Source: Heligmosomoides polygyrus polygyrus (taxonomy: Eukaryota > Nematoda > Chromadorea > Rhabditida > Heligmosomidae). From it: a stretch of 64,000 nt of DNA. The DNA lies in contig OX377202.1 of assembly GCA_947396885.1 (NCBI GenBank), positions 34,835,407 to 34,899,406 of the forward strand. Reading direction: 5' to 3'. The notes under the pieces were generated by a model. That model made no database searches. It saw only the letters and a program-made list of their open reading frames with translations, and had not been told where the DNA came from. The translations under genes and the position numbers were made by a program. This document shows, piece by piece, positions 10,691 to 21,810 of this stretch. Every line of letters begins with the position of its first letter. The stretch's first letter is position 1.

Positions 10691-13495
10691 GGGTACGTGA
10701 GTACGTTGACGGGCCGCTCGTGCGAGCTGGTTGAAGCACTGGAGCGTAGAAGAGTTGATTTCTGTGCGGTGCAGGAGACGAGGTGGTCCTGCCGCAAGTC
10801 AAGGGACATAGGACGTGGCTTCAAGGCCGTTCTATGTGGAAGTCCCAGGACCACCAGTGGTGTCGGAATAATCGTCTCCGAACGATTTCGTGACTCGATT
10901 GTAAGCGTCGAGCGCTTTGACGATCGATTGATGAAGATCGTTGTCGCCGCGAAGGAGCGACTCTATCACTTCTTCTCTGCGTATGCTCCGCAGACTGGCT
11001 GCTCCGATCAAGCCAAGGATGAGTTTTGGAGCCTGCTTGCTGAGAAGACAGCAGAGGTACCGTCGAAAGATATCATCATAGTCGCTGGTGACCTCAACGG
11101 GCACGTCGGCGCGACGAAAGACGGGTACGGCTGTCATGGTGGGTTCGGTTACGGATCGCGAAACGTAGATGGTGAGCGTATCCTTGAATATGCGGAATCG
11201 CACAACCTCACCATAGTGAACACCGTATTTCGCAAACGCGATTCCCACCTCATCTCGTTCTATAGCGGGAACACCAGGACTCAGATAGACTTTGTCCTTG
11301 TGAAGGATCGAGACCGAAGTCTTGTCACAGACGCGAAGGTCGTGCCGTATGAGATGGTCGCCCCACAGCATCGACCGCTGATCTGTACTTTAAAGATCGC
11401 CCCTCCGAGGCTGAAGCAGGTCGAGCGATGCGGTGCACCAAGAATCAAGTGGTGGCGAATGAAAGAGAAGGAAGCAGCTGTGATTTCTCGCGTGCGGTTA
11501 CCGACAGTGACAACTGTCGACGAAACTTGGGAGAAGGCCACCGACGCGATTCGTCACGCTGCACGGTCGGAGCTCGGCATCACGAAGCCTGGGCGACGGA
11601 AGGTCGACAAGCAGGCCTGGCTGTGGACAGATGACGTGAAAGCCAAAGTTCGAAAGAAGAAGACGCTATATCACGTGTTTCTCGGCGAAAAGACAGCCGA
11701 TAACTGGCGGAAGTACCAAGAAGCGAAGAAATCTGCAAAGAAGGCCGTGGCTGTTGCAAAAGCCACTCATTATGGAGATGTCAACGAGAAGCTCGAGTCG
11801 CGCGATGGTGAGCGGTATCTGTACCGACTCGCAAAGAATCGCCATCGCCAGACCGAGGACATCGAGAAGTTCTTCGGCATCAATGATGAGAACGGCCGTC
11901 TTCTTATGGACCGCAAGAAGGCATTGCAGCGATGGCGCGATTACTTTGAGGAAATCTCTACAGTAGAATTTCCTCATCCAGCCATCCCCTCAACGGCTCC
12001 AACCCACGGCCCCGTTCAGAAGATCACCGTGGAGGAGATTGAAGCGTCTTTGAAGAAGATGAGGCCAGGCAAAGCGACTGGGCCCGACGACGTGGCAGCA
12101 GAACTGTGGAAGTCGAAGTTTTGGTACCCTGCTGAGTGGTTGGCGAAGTTCTTTAATCAGGTTGTGGCGTAGAAAAAAGTGCCTGAGTGTTGGCGCCAAA
12201 GTACGACGATTCCGATTTGGAAGAAGAAGGGCAGTCCTGCAGACTGCTCCAATTACCGTCCGATTCGCTTGCTTTCGCACAGCATGAAGATCTTTGAGCG
12301 AGTTGTCGATGGACGAATTCGGGACATCGTCAAGCTTTCTAGCAATCAGTGCGGCTTCGTGGCTGGCTGTGGCACCATTGATGCCATACACGCCGCCCGC
12401 CTCCTGATAGAGAAGCATCGCGAAAAACAGAAGGCAGTGCATATCGCCTTCCTCGACTTGGAGAAGGCCTTTGACCGCGTACCGCGTGAAGTGATATGGT
12501 ACGCCTTGCGACATCATGGAGTTCCCGAAGAGCTCATAGAGTGGGTGCGAATTCTCTACTCTTGTCCAAAGAGTCGAGTGCAAGCTGCAGCTGGAACCTC
12601 GATAGAGTTCTCCATCTCTGTCGGGGTACACCAGGGTTCTGCGCTTTCCCCACTCCTCTTTGTTGTCGTCATGGATGCCATCACACGAGATCTTCAGAAG
12701 CCCGTCCCTTGGACGTTGCTTTATGCCGATGACGTGATGCTCGCTAGCGAAGATAAAGGTGAACTCGAGCGAGAGGTGCAAGCTTGGTGTGATCGCTTGG
12801 AGCGGTTTGGACTCAGATTGAACGTGAAGAAGACCGAGTATTTAACGACGGACGTTACCGAGTCCAGCTCCATCAAGGTTAACGGCATCGAGCTTCCACG
12901 CACTGCGGTCTTTAAGTACCTGGGATCAGCAGTCGCGTCTGACGGCAAACTGATGGTCGAAGTGAATTCACGCGTGAGTGCAGCTTGGTCGAAGTGGCGC
13001 TCGTTGACTGGGGTGCTCTGCGATAGGAAGATACCAGAGCGCTTGAAGTCAAAGATCTACAGGGCAGTCATCCGGCCAGTAGCGATGTACGGCGCTGAGT
13101 GTTGGCCTGCGACCAAGGAAGTTGAAGCACGCCTCAGCGTCATGGAGACGAAGATGCTGCGCTGGACGGCAGGAGTCACGCGCATGGACCGCATCCGAAA
13201 CGATGCTATTCGGCAGAAGTTCGGTGTCGCGCCGATAACTGACAAGATGCGCGAAGCTCGCTTACGATGGTACGGCCACGTTCTGCGTGGAAAGGAAGAT
13301 AGCGTCCGCAAGATGGGCCTTAAGTTCGAGGTGGTAGGAAAGCGGCCTAGAGGGCGCCCGAAGCAGCGCTGGGCTGATACGTTACATACGGACTTGAAAG
13401 CGGCTGGCGTCCACCCTGATCTAGCGCTGGATCGGGAAAGGTGGCGTCATGACACCAGAATAGCGGACCCCGCTACGAAGCGGGACAGACGCTGA
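10691..13495 (+). pseudogene. LINE endonuclease/reverse transcriptase with a single in-frame TAG
   Basis: One continuous frame covers an apurinic-type endonuclease and an RT. Endonuclease landmarks: QETRWS (Glu), AGDLNGHVG (Asp/Asn), TQIDFVLVK and PQHRPLI (His). RT landmarks: NYRPIRLLSH, AFLDLEKAFDRV, HQGSALSPLLF and YADD at 12722-12733, with a C-terminal RWYGHVLR block. The only interruption is TAG 12170-12172, in the linker just before KKVPECW. Upstream and downstream parts are in the same frame, so the copy is close to intact apart from the 5' truncation. The protein would nick target DNA and prime reverse transcription from element RNA. Confidence 0.9.
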
Positions 13496-13515
13496 AGAAG
13501 AAGAAGAAGAAGAAG
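10691..13515 (+). mobile_element. RTE-clade non-LTR retrotransposon, 5' truncated
   Basis: The 2.8-kb element is bounded by an 18-bp target duplication and ends in a short (GAA/AAG)n tail (13489-13515), as RTE-type LINEs do. The 5' end starts inside the endonuclease, so the promoter and the first catalytic Asn region are missing. It sits in the signal-peptide codons of the env-like gene of element B. A related 3' fragment lies on the minus strand at 58408-59394 with the same 3' terminus and tail. Confidence 0.9.
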
Positions 13516-13533
13516 ATGCATAGGAGTATCTCC
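13516..13533. repeat. Target site duplication, right copy, of the RTE LINE
   Basis: Identical to 10673-10690. The interrupted env-like frame resumes immediately after it. Confidence 0.9.
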
Positions 13534-13989
13534 ATCAGTGCTCGCAGACTATCAAGTATATGGTAACAGCTCCTACGCCATCGTTCTCGTTTTTCTATTG
13601 CCACCTCCTATCCAGTGTTCCGTTTCGCAGCACGGCTCCATGATCCGAACTACGTTGTATGCCAACCACAACGATCGCCTGCAGGTAGAAGCGCATAGGT
13701 GCTACCGAGACAGTCAAAGTCAAGGTTCTCAATTTACTATACCCTACGCACCACATTATCGGACGCGAACGGCTTAGTATTTCCTCATGGATTGCAGCGA
13801 AGAAGCCATGTCCAAAACCATCTTCAGAAAACCCTAACGGAAACATTACCGGGGCTGTTCTACACAGAGGAAATTGAGGAGAAAAACATCACTCTCTCCA
13901 TATTCAGAAGCAGAAGCACGTATAGAGAAGGGCTCGAAATAGCCACGCGAGACTTTACCGACTTCCGTCCACACCTCAAACTTGGGTAA
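13534..13989 (+). pseudogene. Env-like N-terminal ectodomain piece, element B
   Basis: This continues the signal-peptide frame from 10689 after the RTE insertion and stays open to a stop at 13775-13777. A further open piece in another frame (to 13989) follows, with an acidic then basic character. Cys residues and an Asn sequon occur just after the signal peptide. It is broken downstream by a frame change and by the sequence at 13990-15350. It appears to correspond to the 200-460 part of element A by position, though residue similarity is low by eye. Confidence 0.4.
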
Positions 13990-14336
13990 TTAAACGTTTA
14001 TTCTAAATATATTTTACAATAAAATAAGAACCTAAAGCGAATAAAGCGACAGAGAGAATGTCCCCCAGAAAGAGAGACACAAAGAGGAATAAGAGCAGTC
14101 TGAGCCGGAACGCTGTGGTTTTATAGATAGTTCCTTTTATATGAGCTCATATCAGGAGAAACGTCTCTATGAGAAAAGCATTTTACAAAACATTCCTTCC
14201 GTCGAACCATCTATCTCATAACATCACAAAGCTAAGCATTCACAACATTTGACTGCATTCGCAACGACTACAATATCAAGAGATTTTTACTAAAGCTTGA
14301 AAACAACTAAGTCACTACATAGAAGTAGAAGCCCCC

Positions 14337-15279
14337 CTAAAAATATAAAATGTAAAAATGTAAAATGTCTTCTCTATAGTCCGCGCCGGCTATGAGACCC
14401 GGAGATTGACGCTGCCGCTGCTGACGCTCCCAGCACTCACGAAGTGGATCCTTGAGCTGGTCCAGCTTCTTGCGAAGAGCAGATTTTTCTGCACGGAGAC
14501 GATACTTCTCTTTCTTCAATTCGTCAATGCGCTTGGAGACGGACGGATCGGAGTTGACCTTCTTCCATGTTTCTTCGATACAGTGAAGGACGGACGAGAT
14601 TTCGTGACGTGTCTTGTCGAATCTTCTTTGTGGACTGCGATTTCCTGTTGCAGTTTCTTCACTTCAGCCTCTGGTCCACTTTCTTCTTCTCTGGTGACGG
14701 TCAGGCCATCTTCAGCCCCCGGTCTGTTGGCTTCAAGTTTCGATTGCATAGTCGCAGAAGCACGTCTCTCGCGCTTTTCCACTTGCTCCTCTGCCGACGT
14801 TGTCCCCATCAGCTTGCGAAGTTCAGTCAGCAACTCGAGTTTCTGTCCAATCTCTCCAGCCGTCGATTCATGCCGACTTCCTCGAACGAACGTTTGATCT
14901 CGCACTCGAGAAGGATCATTCTGTGCATGAATGCTTTGACATCACCAACCAGATGTGGGAAGTCGAGCTTTCTGAGTTCATCTCACAGACTTCGCACCTC
15001 TTGCTCGATTTCGTCGATATGGATCGTGACGACCGTATTGACGTCTTCCAGTTCTTCACCGATCTTCTTGAAGAAGTTGTCGAGTTTGGCGGTCAGGGAT
15101 TCTTCTGTCACGAGGGAGTCGTCGCTGGCGAAGTCCTGCTTTCTTCTCTTGATCGGGGCAGCAGCTGGAATATCAGAAGATGCTGGAGAAGGAGACTTTT
15201 TCTTCTTGGAAGTGGGTGAAGGTGCCGGCTGCTCTCGGGAAGGCATGTTCAGTGAATGCTTAAGCTTGAAGCTGCGCAT
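14337..15279 (-). pseudogene. Unrecognised coiled-coil, Ser/Pro/Lys-rich protein remnant inside element B
   Basis: Minus-strand coding-like sequence begins at ATG 15279 with a Lys/Ser/Pro-rich head (KKKKSPSPASSD). Long Glu/Lys/Leu-rich segments with heptad-like spacing follow in three frames: 14983-15279, 14516-14905, and a third reading near 14620-14337 ending KSALRKKLDQLKDPLRECW. The frame changes at about 14900 and 14620, so it is not translatable as one protein. Downstream on the same strand is AATAAA near 14000. It interrupts an env-like gene in opposite orientation, so it is probably an inserted retrocopy or LINE ORF1/gag-like sequence. The family is unknown. Plus-strand open frames over the same bases are shadows. 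Confidence 0.4.
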
Positions 15280-15399
15280 GAGGTTGGGTTAGCGGAGATC
15301 ATATGTAGTGATATCTGCATAACTCGGTATTGACCGATTGCGAGAGCGGCCATTTTTGTTTATCACAGCCTTTTCTTCTCTCCGCGCATTCTCAGGGTG

Positions 15400-16768
15400 C
15401 AGAGACGCAGAATAGCTCCTACTGGAATTAGTATGTGCCTTCCTACGCTTGCAGTGACTGCAGAAAACAAGCGGAGAATTGCTGATATCACGCTACATCC
15501 ACATGAGCATACGCAGAAGTAGCCGAAATATAATAGCAGGTACTCCGTCGAAACGAACACCCTAGCCATAATCGACGAAAGCACCACCACCATCCACCAG
15601 AACATGCCTATAGAAGACGCAGTAGTGGCACAGAAACCAACCTCCCAATCCATCCGCCTGTACTGGAGTTATGATAGTAAGCGAAAAACCACTAAACTAC
15701 GCCGAAACCACGATACAACGCGATCTTCTAACTGGACTGGCGGACATCTTATCTTAACGTTGAATTTGGTCAACTGACGCTGCAAGCGTTATAAGATACT
15801 AGCAACATCCCTACCCCACCTTTCTTTCTCGCTGCGTCATCACCCACGTCCACATCGTTCATGCAGTCGGAGAATCAAGCGCTGCCAAAAACAGCCGCAG
15901 CCCATGAGCGGGACAAAGCTTACCAGCGCCAACTTTTCTTGTAACCCCCATGCAACAGTGGATTATAAAACAATCGATATCACAATGGAAAATAACTTCC
16001 ACAACATCTGCCTTCGATAATACCTGGAACAGAAATTCTCGCGTTGATCCCACCTAGACAGCTAGATTACTACTAAATAAGACGGGCGTTACAGCGGTCA
16101 TCCTCAACCACACCATCTTGGCGACTAAATGTAAAAAGATCATCATTTCCACCACCTACTTCGATCACAAAATCAACAAAAATTGTTATGAACTAACACC
16201 GATGCAAATTGAGGACAGTGTGGTTTGTAGTACCAGGATCTAACGAACTGGTCAGCTACTCTTCAACGGTAGTGTACTCGTATTTGAAATTTCGCACAGC
16301 TCCAGTTCGCTAAGCGCCTTTCACCACCCAACATGATTGGAAACTCGAACGCGAACCCTTTTCCGTTTAATGCCCTTATCCTTATGACCAACCCACCCCA
16401 ACGCTTCGCGTTCTCCATCTGCTTGCAACTGCGAGCAGCACGCCAACTCAGTCTTCAGTTAGTTGACAAGTTGTATGAAAGAAAATCATAAATGACGCAT
16501 TCATATCGACAAGGTTAGAACATCTGCCAATGACGTTGGTACCAGATACAGCTAACGATAAGAAGGTAACGGAGGGAGTTGAGCGTATTACTTGGTCTCC
16601 CACCTCATTAGCTCTACGGTTCATAGTAATACCTTTCATCATTGCAGTATTAATCTTCATTTGCTACTGCTCCATTAAACTTCACTGCATTCGCCGCACT
16701 ACCGCAGCAGCAGAATCTCATTATATTAGCGATCAACTTTACCTCTCATTCCTTACGCGCACTCCATA
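15400..16768 (+). pseudogene. Env-like C-terminal half with transmembrane segment, element B
   Basis: Fragmentary plus-strand readings include, near 16160-16200, a Cys-containing block with INKNCYELTP that resembles NINGNCFLYTP in element A. The clearest piece is 16530-16768. It ends in a strong hydrophobic stretch (FIVIPFIIAVLIFICYCSI), a transmembrane anchor, and a short basic tail. RT sequence begins soon after, with no protease in between, so protease appears deleted in element B. The parallel with element A supports a membrane-anchored glycoprotein upstream of pol. Confidence 0.45.
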
Positions 16769-16799
16769 AGCAGATCAACTCTTTTCTACGGAGCAGCGA

Positions 16800-17536
16800 A
16801 TCCTATACAGCCGGGCAACCGCTCTTCATTCCCAGGATTTACGCTTTGCACACCCATAGCAACCCGCAAAAAATTGCGCAAATGATGGAACATGAAATAA
16901 TTCGCCAATCATCTTCATCCCTTTTCACTCCCATAGTACTAGTGATAAAGAAAGACACTACTAGCCTTCGTTTTGCCATCGATTTCCGCGGACTATATGC
17001 CATAACCAAGCTACAACAGTCCATTCTTTCTCGTAATCAAGAGATTCTTGATCCCTGCACAAACAAATTTTTTATACGCCGCTGGACTTCCAGCAGTGAT
17101 TCCATAGGATCCCTTTAGAACAAACTCAGTGCGAACGCACTGCGCTTGCGTGCTTCCTCAGTGCATTCGAATACATTTGTATGCCAATGTTATTAAAGGT
17201 CCCCTGCAACTTTCCAGCGAATCATGGATAACTCCAAAAATATGAGCGCGCTCAAGCCTTTATCTATATCAAGGATTTCATTATTACTTCAGAGACGCCC
17301 GATAAACACATCGCCGATATTGGCGAAGTATTAGGTAAAATCGGAAACATAGGAATGAAGTGGAAAACGTCCAAGTGCGAACTCGCTCGGAAAGAGAATA
17401 ACTTTCTTGGTTTTGTCTTGAACGAAGGCGAATCAAGCCTAACCAGGACAAAATAAGAGCTGTCGATCTCTACCCCACCCCGTTCTATATAACTGAAGTT
17501 AAGGCATCGTAGGGATGTGCTCTTTCTTTCACATAT
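16800..17536 (+). pseudogene. Reverse transcriptase remnant of element B
   Basis: Gypsy RT blocks are recognisable: LFTPIVLVIKKD, RFAIDFRGLYAITK, an IPLEQTQCERTALACFLSAFEY segment in a shifted frame, then YIKDFIITSE where the catalytic YxDD is expected (Lys-Asp replaces Asp-Asp) and a FLGFVLNEG block. Frame changes occur at about 17080 and 17200, and a stop at about 17453. The altered catalytic motif shows decay. It is diverged from element A. Confidence 0.7.
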
Positions 17537-17900
17537 TTGTTCACGATTTCGCACAAATCGCTGACCCCTTTTCGCCCTAACCAAAAAGGATACTCCTTTT
17601 TGTGGACATCGGATTGTGATACAGCAATGCATTCCCTCCAGAAGGCTTTGACATCAGCGCCAATCCTTGTCGCTCCAAAACTAGGGCCAAATTTTGTGAT
17701 TGAAACGGATAGCTCAGCGCAAAGAATTGCTGACGACTTACCCTAAAGCAATGCGCTGGGTCTCGTTTTCGCCGTTCTAGAATTCCGATCATATATTGAT
17801 GGCGCAAAAGTTCTCGCAATAACTAATCACGCACCGTTAAAAGCTCTGCTTCACAGAGGAGATCTGACTTGACGACTAGCTAAATACCAAATTGCCCATT
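17537..17900 (+). pseudogene. RNase H remnant of element B
   Basis: An open piece ending at 17746 has FVIETDSSAQ matching the first Asp block of gypsy RNase H, preceded by a LQKALTSAPILVAPK linker. After a break, NHAPLKALLHRGDLT (about 17826-17868) matches the later block. The central Glu helix is lost or scrambled. It lies in order between RT and integrase remnants. Confidence 0.65.
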
Positions 17901-17969
17901 CAGGAATTTGAAATTTCTTATTTCTATCAAGTTGCGCGCCCGCAGTAAAAATATGGTGTACGATGTGTT

Positions 17970-19300
17970 ATGGTCACATCCACCGCCTACTTAATAAATT
18001 ACGTTCACATCCAAAGGTTCACGCTGAGCAATGTAATAGACGAACTAAAAGGATGCCCTAGTACTTCCCTGATTCAGCTACATACTATACTGAGCGATCC
18101 AAATAACCCGGCACATTCCAAATACCTTGTCAACGGCGACATCCTATACTATGCGCCGACTAAAATTAACCAAAACCCCGTCCTGGTTTTGCCGGATGAC
18201 TCTAAACCTAGATCGGATTTCACTCGCCACGTTCACGCCTCTCAAATGAGTATGGCGCACCTAGGTATTAATAGAACTATAACCGCTTTATTTAAAATGA
18301 TTGTGTGAATCAAAATGATAGAGGATGTAACTGTAGTACACAAATGCAAAGAGTGTCGAAAACGTGAAAGCCCCGAAGCGTACCGAATCCGCGAGCCTTG
18401 ATGTAAATAACTGAACTATGGGCATGGGAACGAGTCCATTCAGACGTGATCTGACAGCTACCCAAACCCTCAACTGCAGCAAGTTCATACTTGTCTTCGT
18501 AGACGCTTTCTCTAAATATATTGTCGCGGAACACATTCCTGACCAGAAAGCCCCTATAACCACTAACAGATTTATTATCTGCTGCGTATCTACGTAGATT
18601 TGGGTCCACCTGCGCTCCTGGTCATCGACCAAGGAACTTACTTTATGAGCGAAACCTTTTGTAAAACCTTGAAAAAATTGAACATCTCCCACAAAACCAG
18701 CTCACCCTACCACCATGAAAGCAACGGTGAAGTCGAACGCGCCAGTCGTACAACTGAGGAGTTAATTTCCCTTGCAACAGGCCATCGTAACCTTGAGTGG
18801 GTCAACATTATGTTTCTAGCCATTCACGCCTATAACTGCGCGAAAAATTCTTCGACAAAACATTCATCTCACACCATACTCCATGGTTTCGAACCTTCCA
18901 GCATTTTTCATAACTGTCTAGAACTACCGCATCGCAATTTTGCTGGAGAAACGGACTGCGCTAACCAACTAACACTTGCTCTAAGTTCTACGACGTTCTA
19001 CGATCCATTTGGAAACCCACAAAGGAAATTTGGCAAGCGCCCAACGTCACAAAAACATCAATATGATCTAAAAAAGCGCTCAAAAATGACTCATTCTCAA
19101 TAGGGCAACCAGCACTAATCAGCAAAGAACGTTAAATAAAATCGCACCTCGCTTTAAAGGTCGGTTTCCGATCATCGACATCTATCGTTCAGACACACTA
19201 ATGAAAGACGGTCAACGCGAACGAACTTCCCATATGGATAGAACTAAATTATTTATTCTTGAATCTCGAGTCTTTTCACTCTTCTCTTGCAATAATCACC
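17970..19300 (+). pseudogene. Integrase remnant of element B
   Basis: The zinc-binding region begins in the 17970-18308 piece (HASQMSMAHLG) and continues with HKCKECRK after a stop. The catalytic core is split: HSDVIGS (Asp) near 18440, VIDQGTYFMSE (Asp) and NGEVERASR (Glu) in the 18600-19103 piece. A C-terminal segment in another frame (FKGRFPIIDIYRSD, about 19155-19200) corresponds to the GPY/F module. There are stops and frame changes throughout, and no LTR was identified after it. Confidence 0.75.
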
Positions 19301-19599
19301 CTTTTATAACACATCATTGTGCGTAGCAAGTACGTCATTATACGCAAATCTAACAAAAGCGTAACCGATATGTCATTGAAAAACTAATAAAAACTGTTCA
19401 AAAACACAAAAAAAAGAAATCAATCTAGTGCAGAAATAGGCCTAGCACTCTGAACATTCACCAGAATTCACTGGAGGTAGTCACAAAGAAAATATTACGA
19501 AATTATTATAAAACTAATGTCTACATACATATATACATTTAATAAATAAAACTGACGCGACGGGACATTGCAGAGGTCGTCGTCGTCCCACTTCTGTGC

Positions 19600-19900
19600 C
19601 AATGACACTGGCGCATCATCAAATTTTATCATTTATGCTTTCCTCGCCGATATAGTCGATTTGATAAGTGGCAATAAGATTCATTCCAACCTCGACTTTA
19701 AGAAAGGATTTTTTCAAGTCCCACTGGATCCTAAGCATAAGAACATAACAGCGTTTTCATCCATTTTGGGTCTTTATTAATTCACAGTTATGGCGCAAGG
19801 ATTAAAATGAACTCATGCTCTCTTTCTGCAGGTAGCTAGCAAACTAATACATGAAATGAAATCCTGTTGTTTCGCACACATAGACCACCGTCGAGCGTAA
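19600..19900 (+). pseudogene. Isolated gypsy RT fragment related to element A
   Basis: The encoded DLISGNKIHSNLDFKKGFF and QFTVMAQGLK closely match the element A RT (DLISGNEIYSKLDVKSGFS). Stops occur near 19779 and 19809. The fragment ends about where the LINE piece at 19913 begins, suggesting truncation by that insertion. The 19300-19590 interval before it is AT-rich and shows nothing else. Confidence 0.75.
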
Positions 19901-19912
19901 TGCCGTTAATCT

Positions 19913-20230
19913 TTATACATAGGATTCGTATACTCTAAACGGAGCAGATTTGGTCTTAGCTACAGATAACGGAAGACCCCATTCACTCGAACATGGATAT
20001 ATATTACCAACATATGCCTGTAGATCAATGCTTCTCGTAGTAATTGCTCGATCGACTCCAGCAAAAATTTTGATATCATCCGCAAATAGTCTACAGTGAA
20101 CTGCATATTTTTCGGTTAAATCCGGCATCTCAAAGGTATAAATATTAAAGAGAGTAGGAGACAAAACTCGTCCTCGCGGAAATCTACTAGGGGCGAATTT
20201 TATAGTAGAAAGCGAGTTGTTCACCCACAC
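19913..20230 (-). pseudogene. LINE reverse transcriptase fragment, palm region
   Basis: The minus-strand frame contains a GRVLSPTLFNIYTFEMPDL block followed by RLFADDIKIFAGV, the catalytic FADD of non-LTR RTs (CR1/Jockey-like spacing). The corresponding N-terminal RT blocks lie at 20852-21085 on the same strand. The two are separated by unrelated GC-rich DNA, so the gene is broken by an insertion. Confidence 0.7.
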
Positions 20231-20850
20231 CTAAAAAGTACGGGGACGAGCCCCTCGTCTCTCTTGTCCGCCTACCTCCCACCCCTGTGCTTGCTCGAGA
20301 GCCCAGTGGCTGGCCTCCGCAGACTTCTGCGGCCAGCGGCGGGCGGCGGAAGCCGAAATCGATGAGTCACGCCGCTCAAAGGCGGCTGCCGGCCGGCCAG
20401 CGGCGCCGATCAGCGGCAACGGCGAGGTATTGTAGTCTTTCTAGCCGGAACCAACTGGTGACGCGCCCGTTTCCGCTTTGGATCCCCGCCGCAAAGGGGC
20501 AGAGCGCAGACAGACTCTCCCGGCGCCGCTGGCGGCGAGCTCTGCGTCCCTGCCCTGATGAGGGATAGGGCAGCGGCAACGCCGCAAAAGTCTGCGGGGG
20601 CCTTTACGAAATGTTAGAGACGCAGACATTTGCAACACTGTTTAAAGGGCGGGGGAAGAAGCCTCTCCGCCGAAAAGTACTAGTAGAGAAGCTTGAATTC
20701 AATCTATGATTTTGGGGTAAATACCAACAAGTCGCAGCTTATAAAGTAAATTGGACCACTTTACAAAACGCTTTCACAACATTAAAATATATCACATTAA
20801 CATTGCCAATATCATCTAGATGTTAGCCCATACATTGAGCGTATCGATCA
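20231..20850. other. GC-rich insertion splitting a LINE
   Basis: About 450 bp (20231-20680) is much richer in G+C than its surroundings, with many GCCGGC/GGCGGC blocks, followed by an AT-rich 160 bp. No TIR or target duplication could be fixed. Open frames here are compositional. It interrupts the minus-strand RT between its fingers and palm blocks. Confidence 0.35.
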
Positions 20851-20851
20851 T

Positions 20852-21085
20852 TCATGCAGTCGATTTATTCTTTCTAAAACCATGCTGATAACTTGATAGA
20901 ATGTGATACTTGTCTATGTGTTCTGTAAGAAAATTGTTAACAGTTTTTCCAAAAACTCTAGCGAAGATGGATGTGATACTACTAGGTCTATAATTAGACC
21001 GATCAGAGTCAGGTGGCTTTTTGCGGATGGGAACAGCTAATGAACGCTTCCATCTTTTAGATACTTCGGATTTAAGAAAACCCAC
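20852..21085 (-). pseudogene. LINE reverse transcriptase fragment, N-terminal blocks
   Basis: The encoded RSLAVPIRKKPPDSDRSNYRP and HGFRKNKSTA are RT domains 1 and 2a of non-LTR retrotransposons. It belongs with 19913-20230 on the same strand. Confidence 0.7.
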
Positions 21086-21404
21086 GTTGAAAATAAATCC
21101 TATTGGCGTCGTAACGTGATAGTCAATTTTTTATTAGAACACAATTGAATTTTCTCCGAGATGATCGCACCCGAACTCGACAACTAAGGAGACCGTAAAT
21201 AGTACCGGGATCAAGTCAAGGAGAATTTACTATTGAGGGTACTGCAGAAAAAGAGCGATGACTAGTATTGAACGTTCAATTTCTGTACGCTCATAGCAAT
21301 CATGACCATGACTAGTATAAGCGACCACAAGCACGATTCCGCCATACGGCCACAAAATCAACACCGTAACTTTAGACGTCGGGTGAGGTGTGCTTTGTGC
21401 AATC

Positions 21405-21640
21405 GCTGAACCAGGCCAGGGAAGGGACTCCAGGGCGTGTGCAATCCAAGTTGCCAGTGTTTTGACTGCTTTCGTCGCTCAGGGGGAGTCGGCGGCTGGG
21501 TTCTGGGCTCTTCGAGCGCAGAATCAAGCTAGGGAAGGGACTCCAGGGTGGGTGCCATCCAAGCTGCTGGTGTGGAGACTACTTTCGTCGCTCAGGGGAG
21601 TCGGCGGCTGGGTTCTGCCCTCTTCGTGCGGCGATGCGCA
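21405..21640. repeat. Tandem duplication, about 113-bp period
   Basis: GAAGGGACTCCAGG starts at 21421 and again at 21534, with conserved CTTTCGTCGCTCAGGG and AGTCGGCGGCTGGGTTCTG downstream of each. The second unit belongs to the repeat at 21525-21810. Confidence 0.7.
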
Positions 21641-21810
21641 TACGGCTGGAAAATGTGCAAAAAGCGCACCAAGACCACGTGCTAACAAGAACCCTAAATC
21701 CCGTGTAGTCACCTGGAATGCAAGCATGCCACAACACAGGAGAACCGAACCCCCGACCTTCCTCGCAAGAAGCGACCGCCTTAGCCACTCCACCACGACC
21801 CGCTTGCATG
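21525..21810 (-). repeat. tRNA-like SINE-type repeat copy
   Basis: On the minus strand the head (about 21805-21725) reads GTGGAGTGGCTAAGGCGG (box A-like) and, after about 40 bases, GGGTTCGGTTCTCC (box B-like), resembling a degenerate tRNA-Ser-type head. The whole block matches 52425-52720 in the opposite orientation, including the GGGACTCCAGG end. No folded intact tRNA is proposed. Confidence 0.5.

Noticed and set aside
11990..12781. 263-codon minus-strand frame
   Set aside because: Antisense shadow of the LINE RT, which has all catalytic motifs on the plus strand.
14406..15292. Long plus-strand open frames of 139-241 codons
   Set aside because: They are antisense to a coiled-coil reading on the minus strand that has better amino-acid composition, and they show no recognisable domain.
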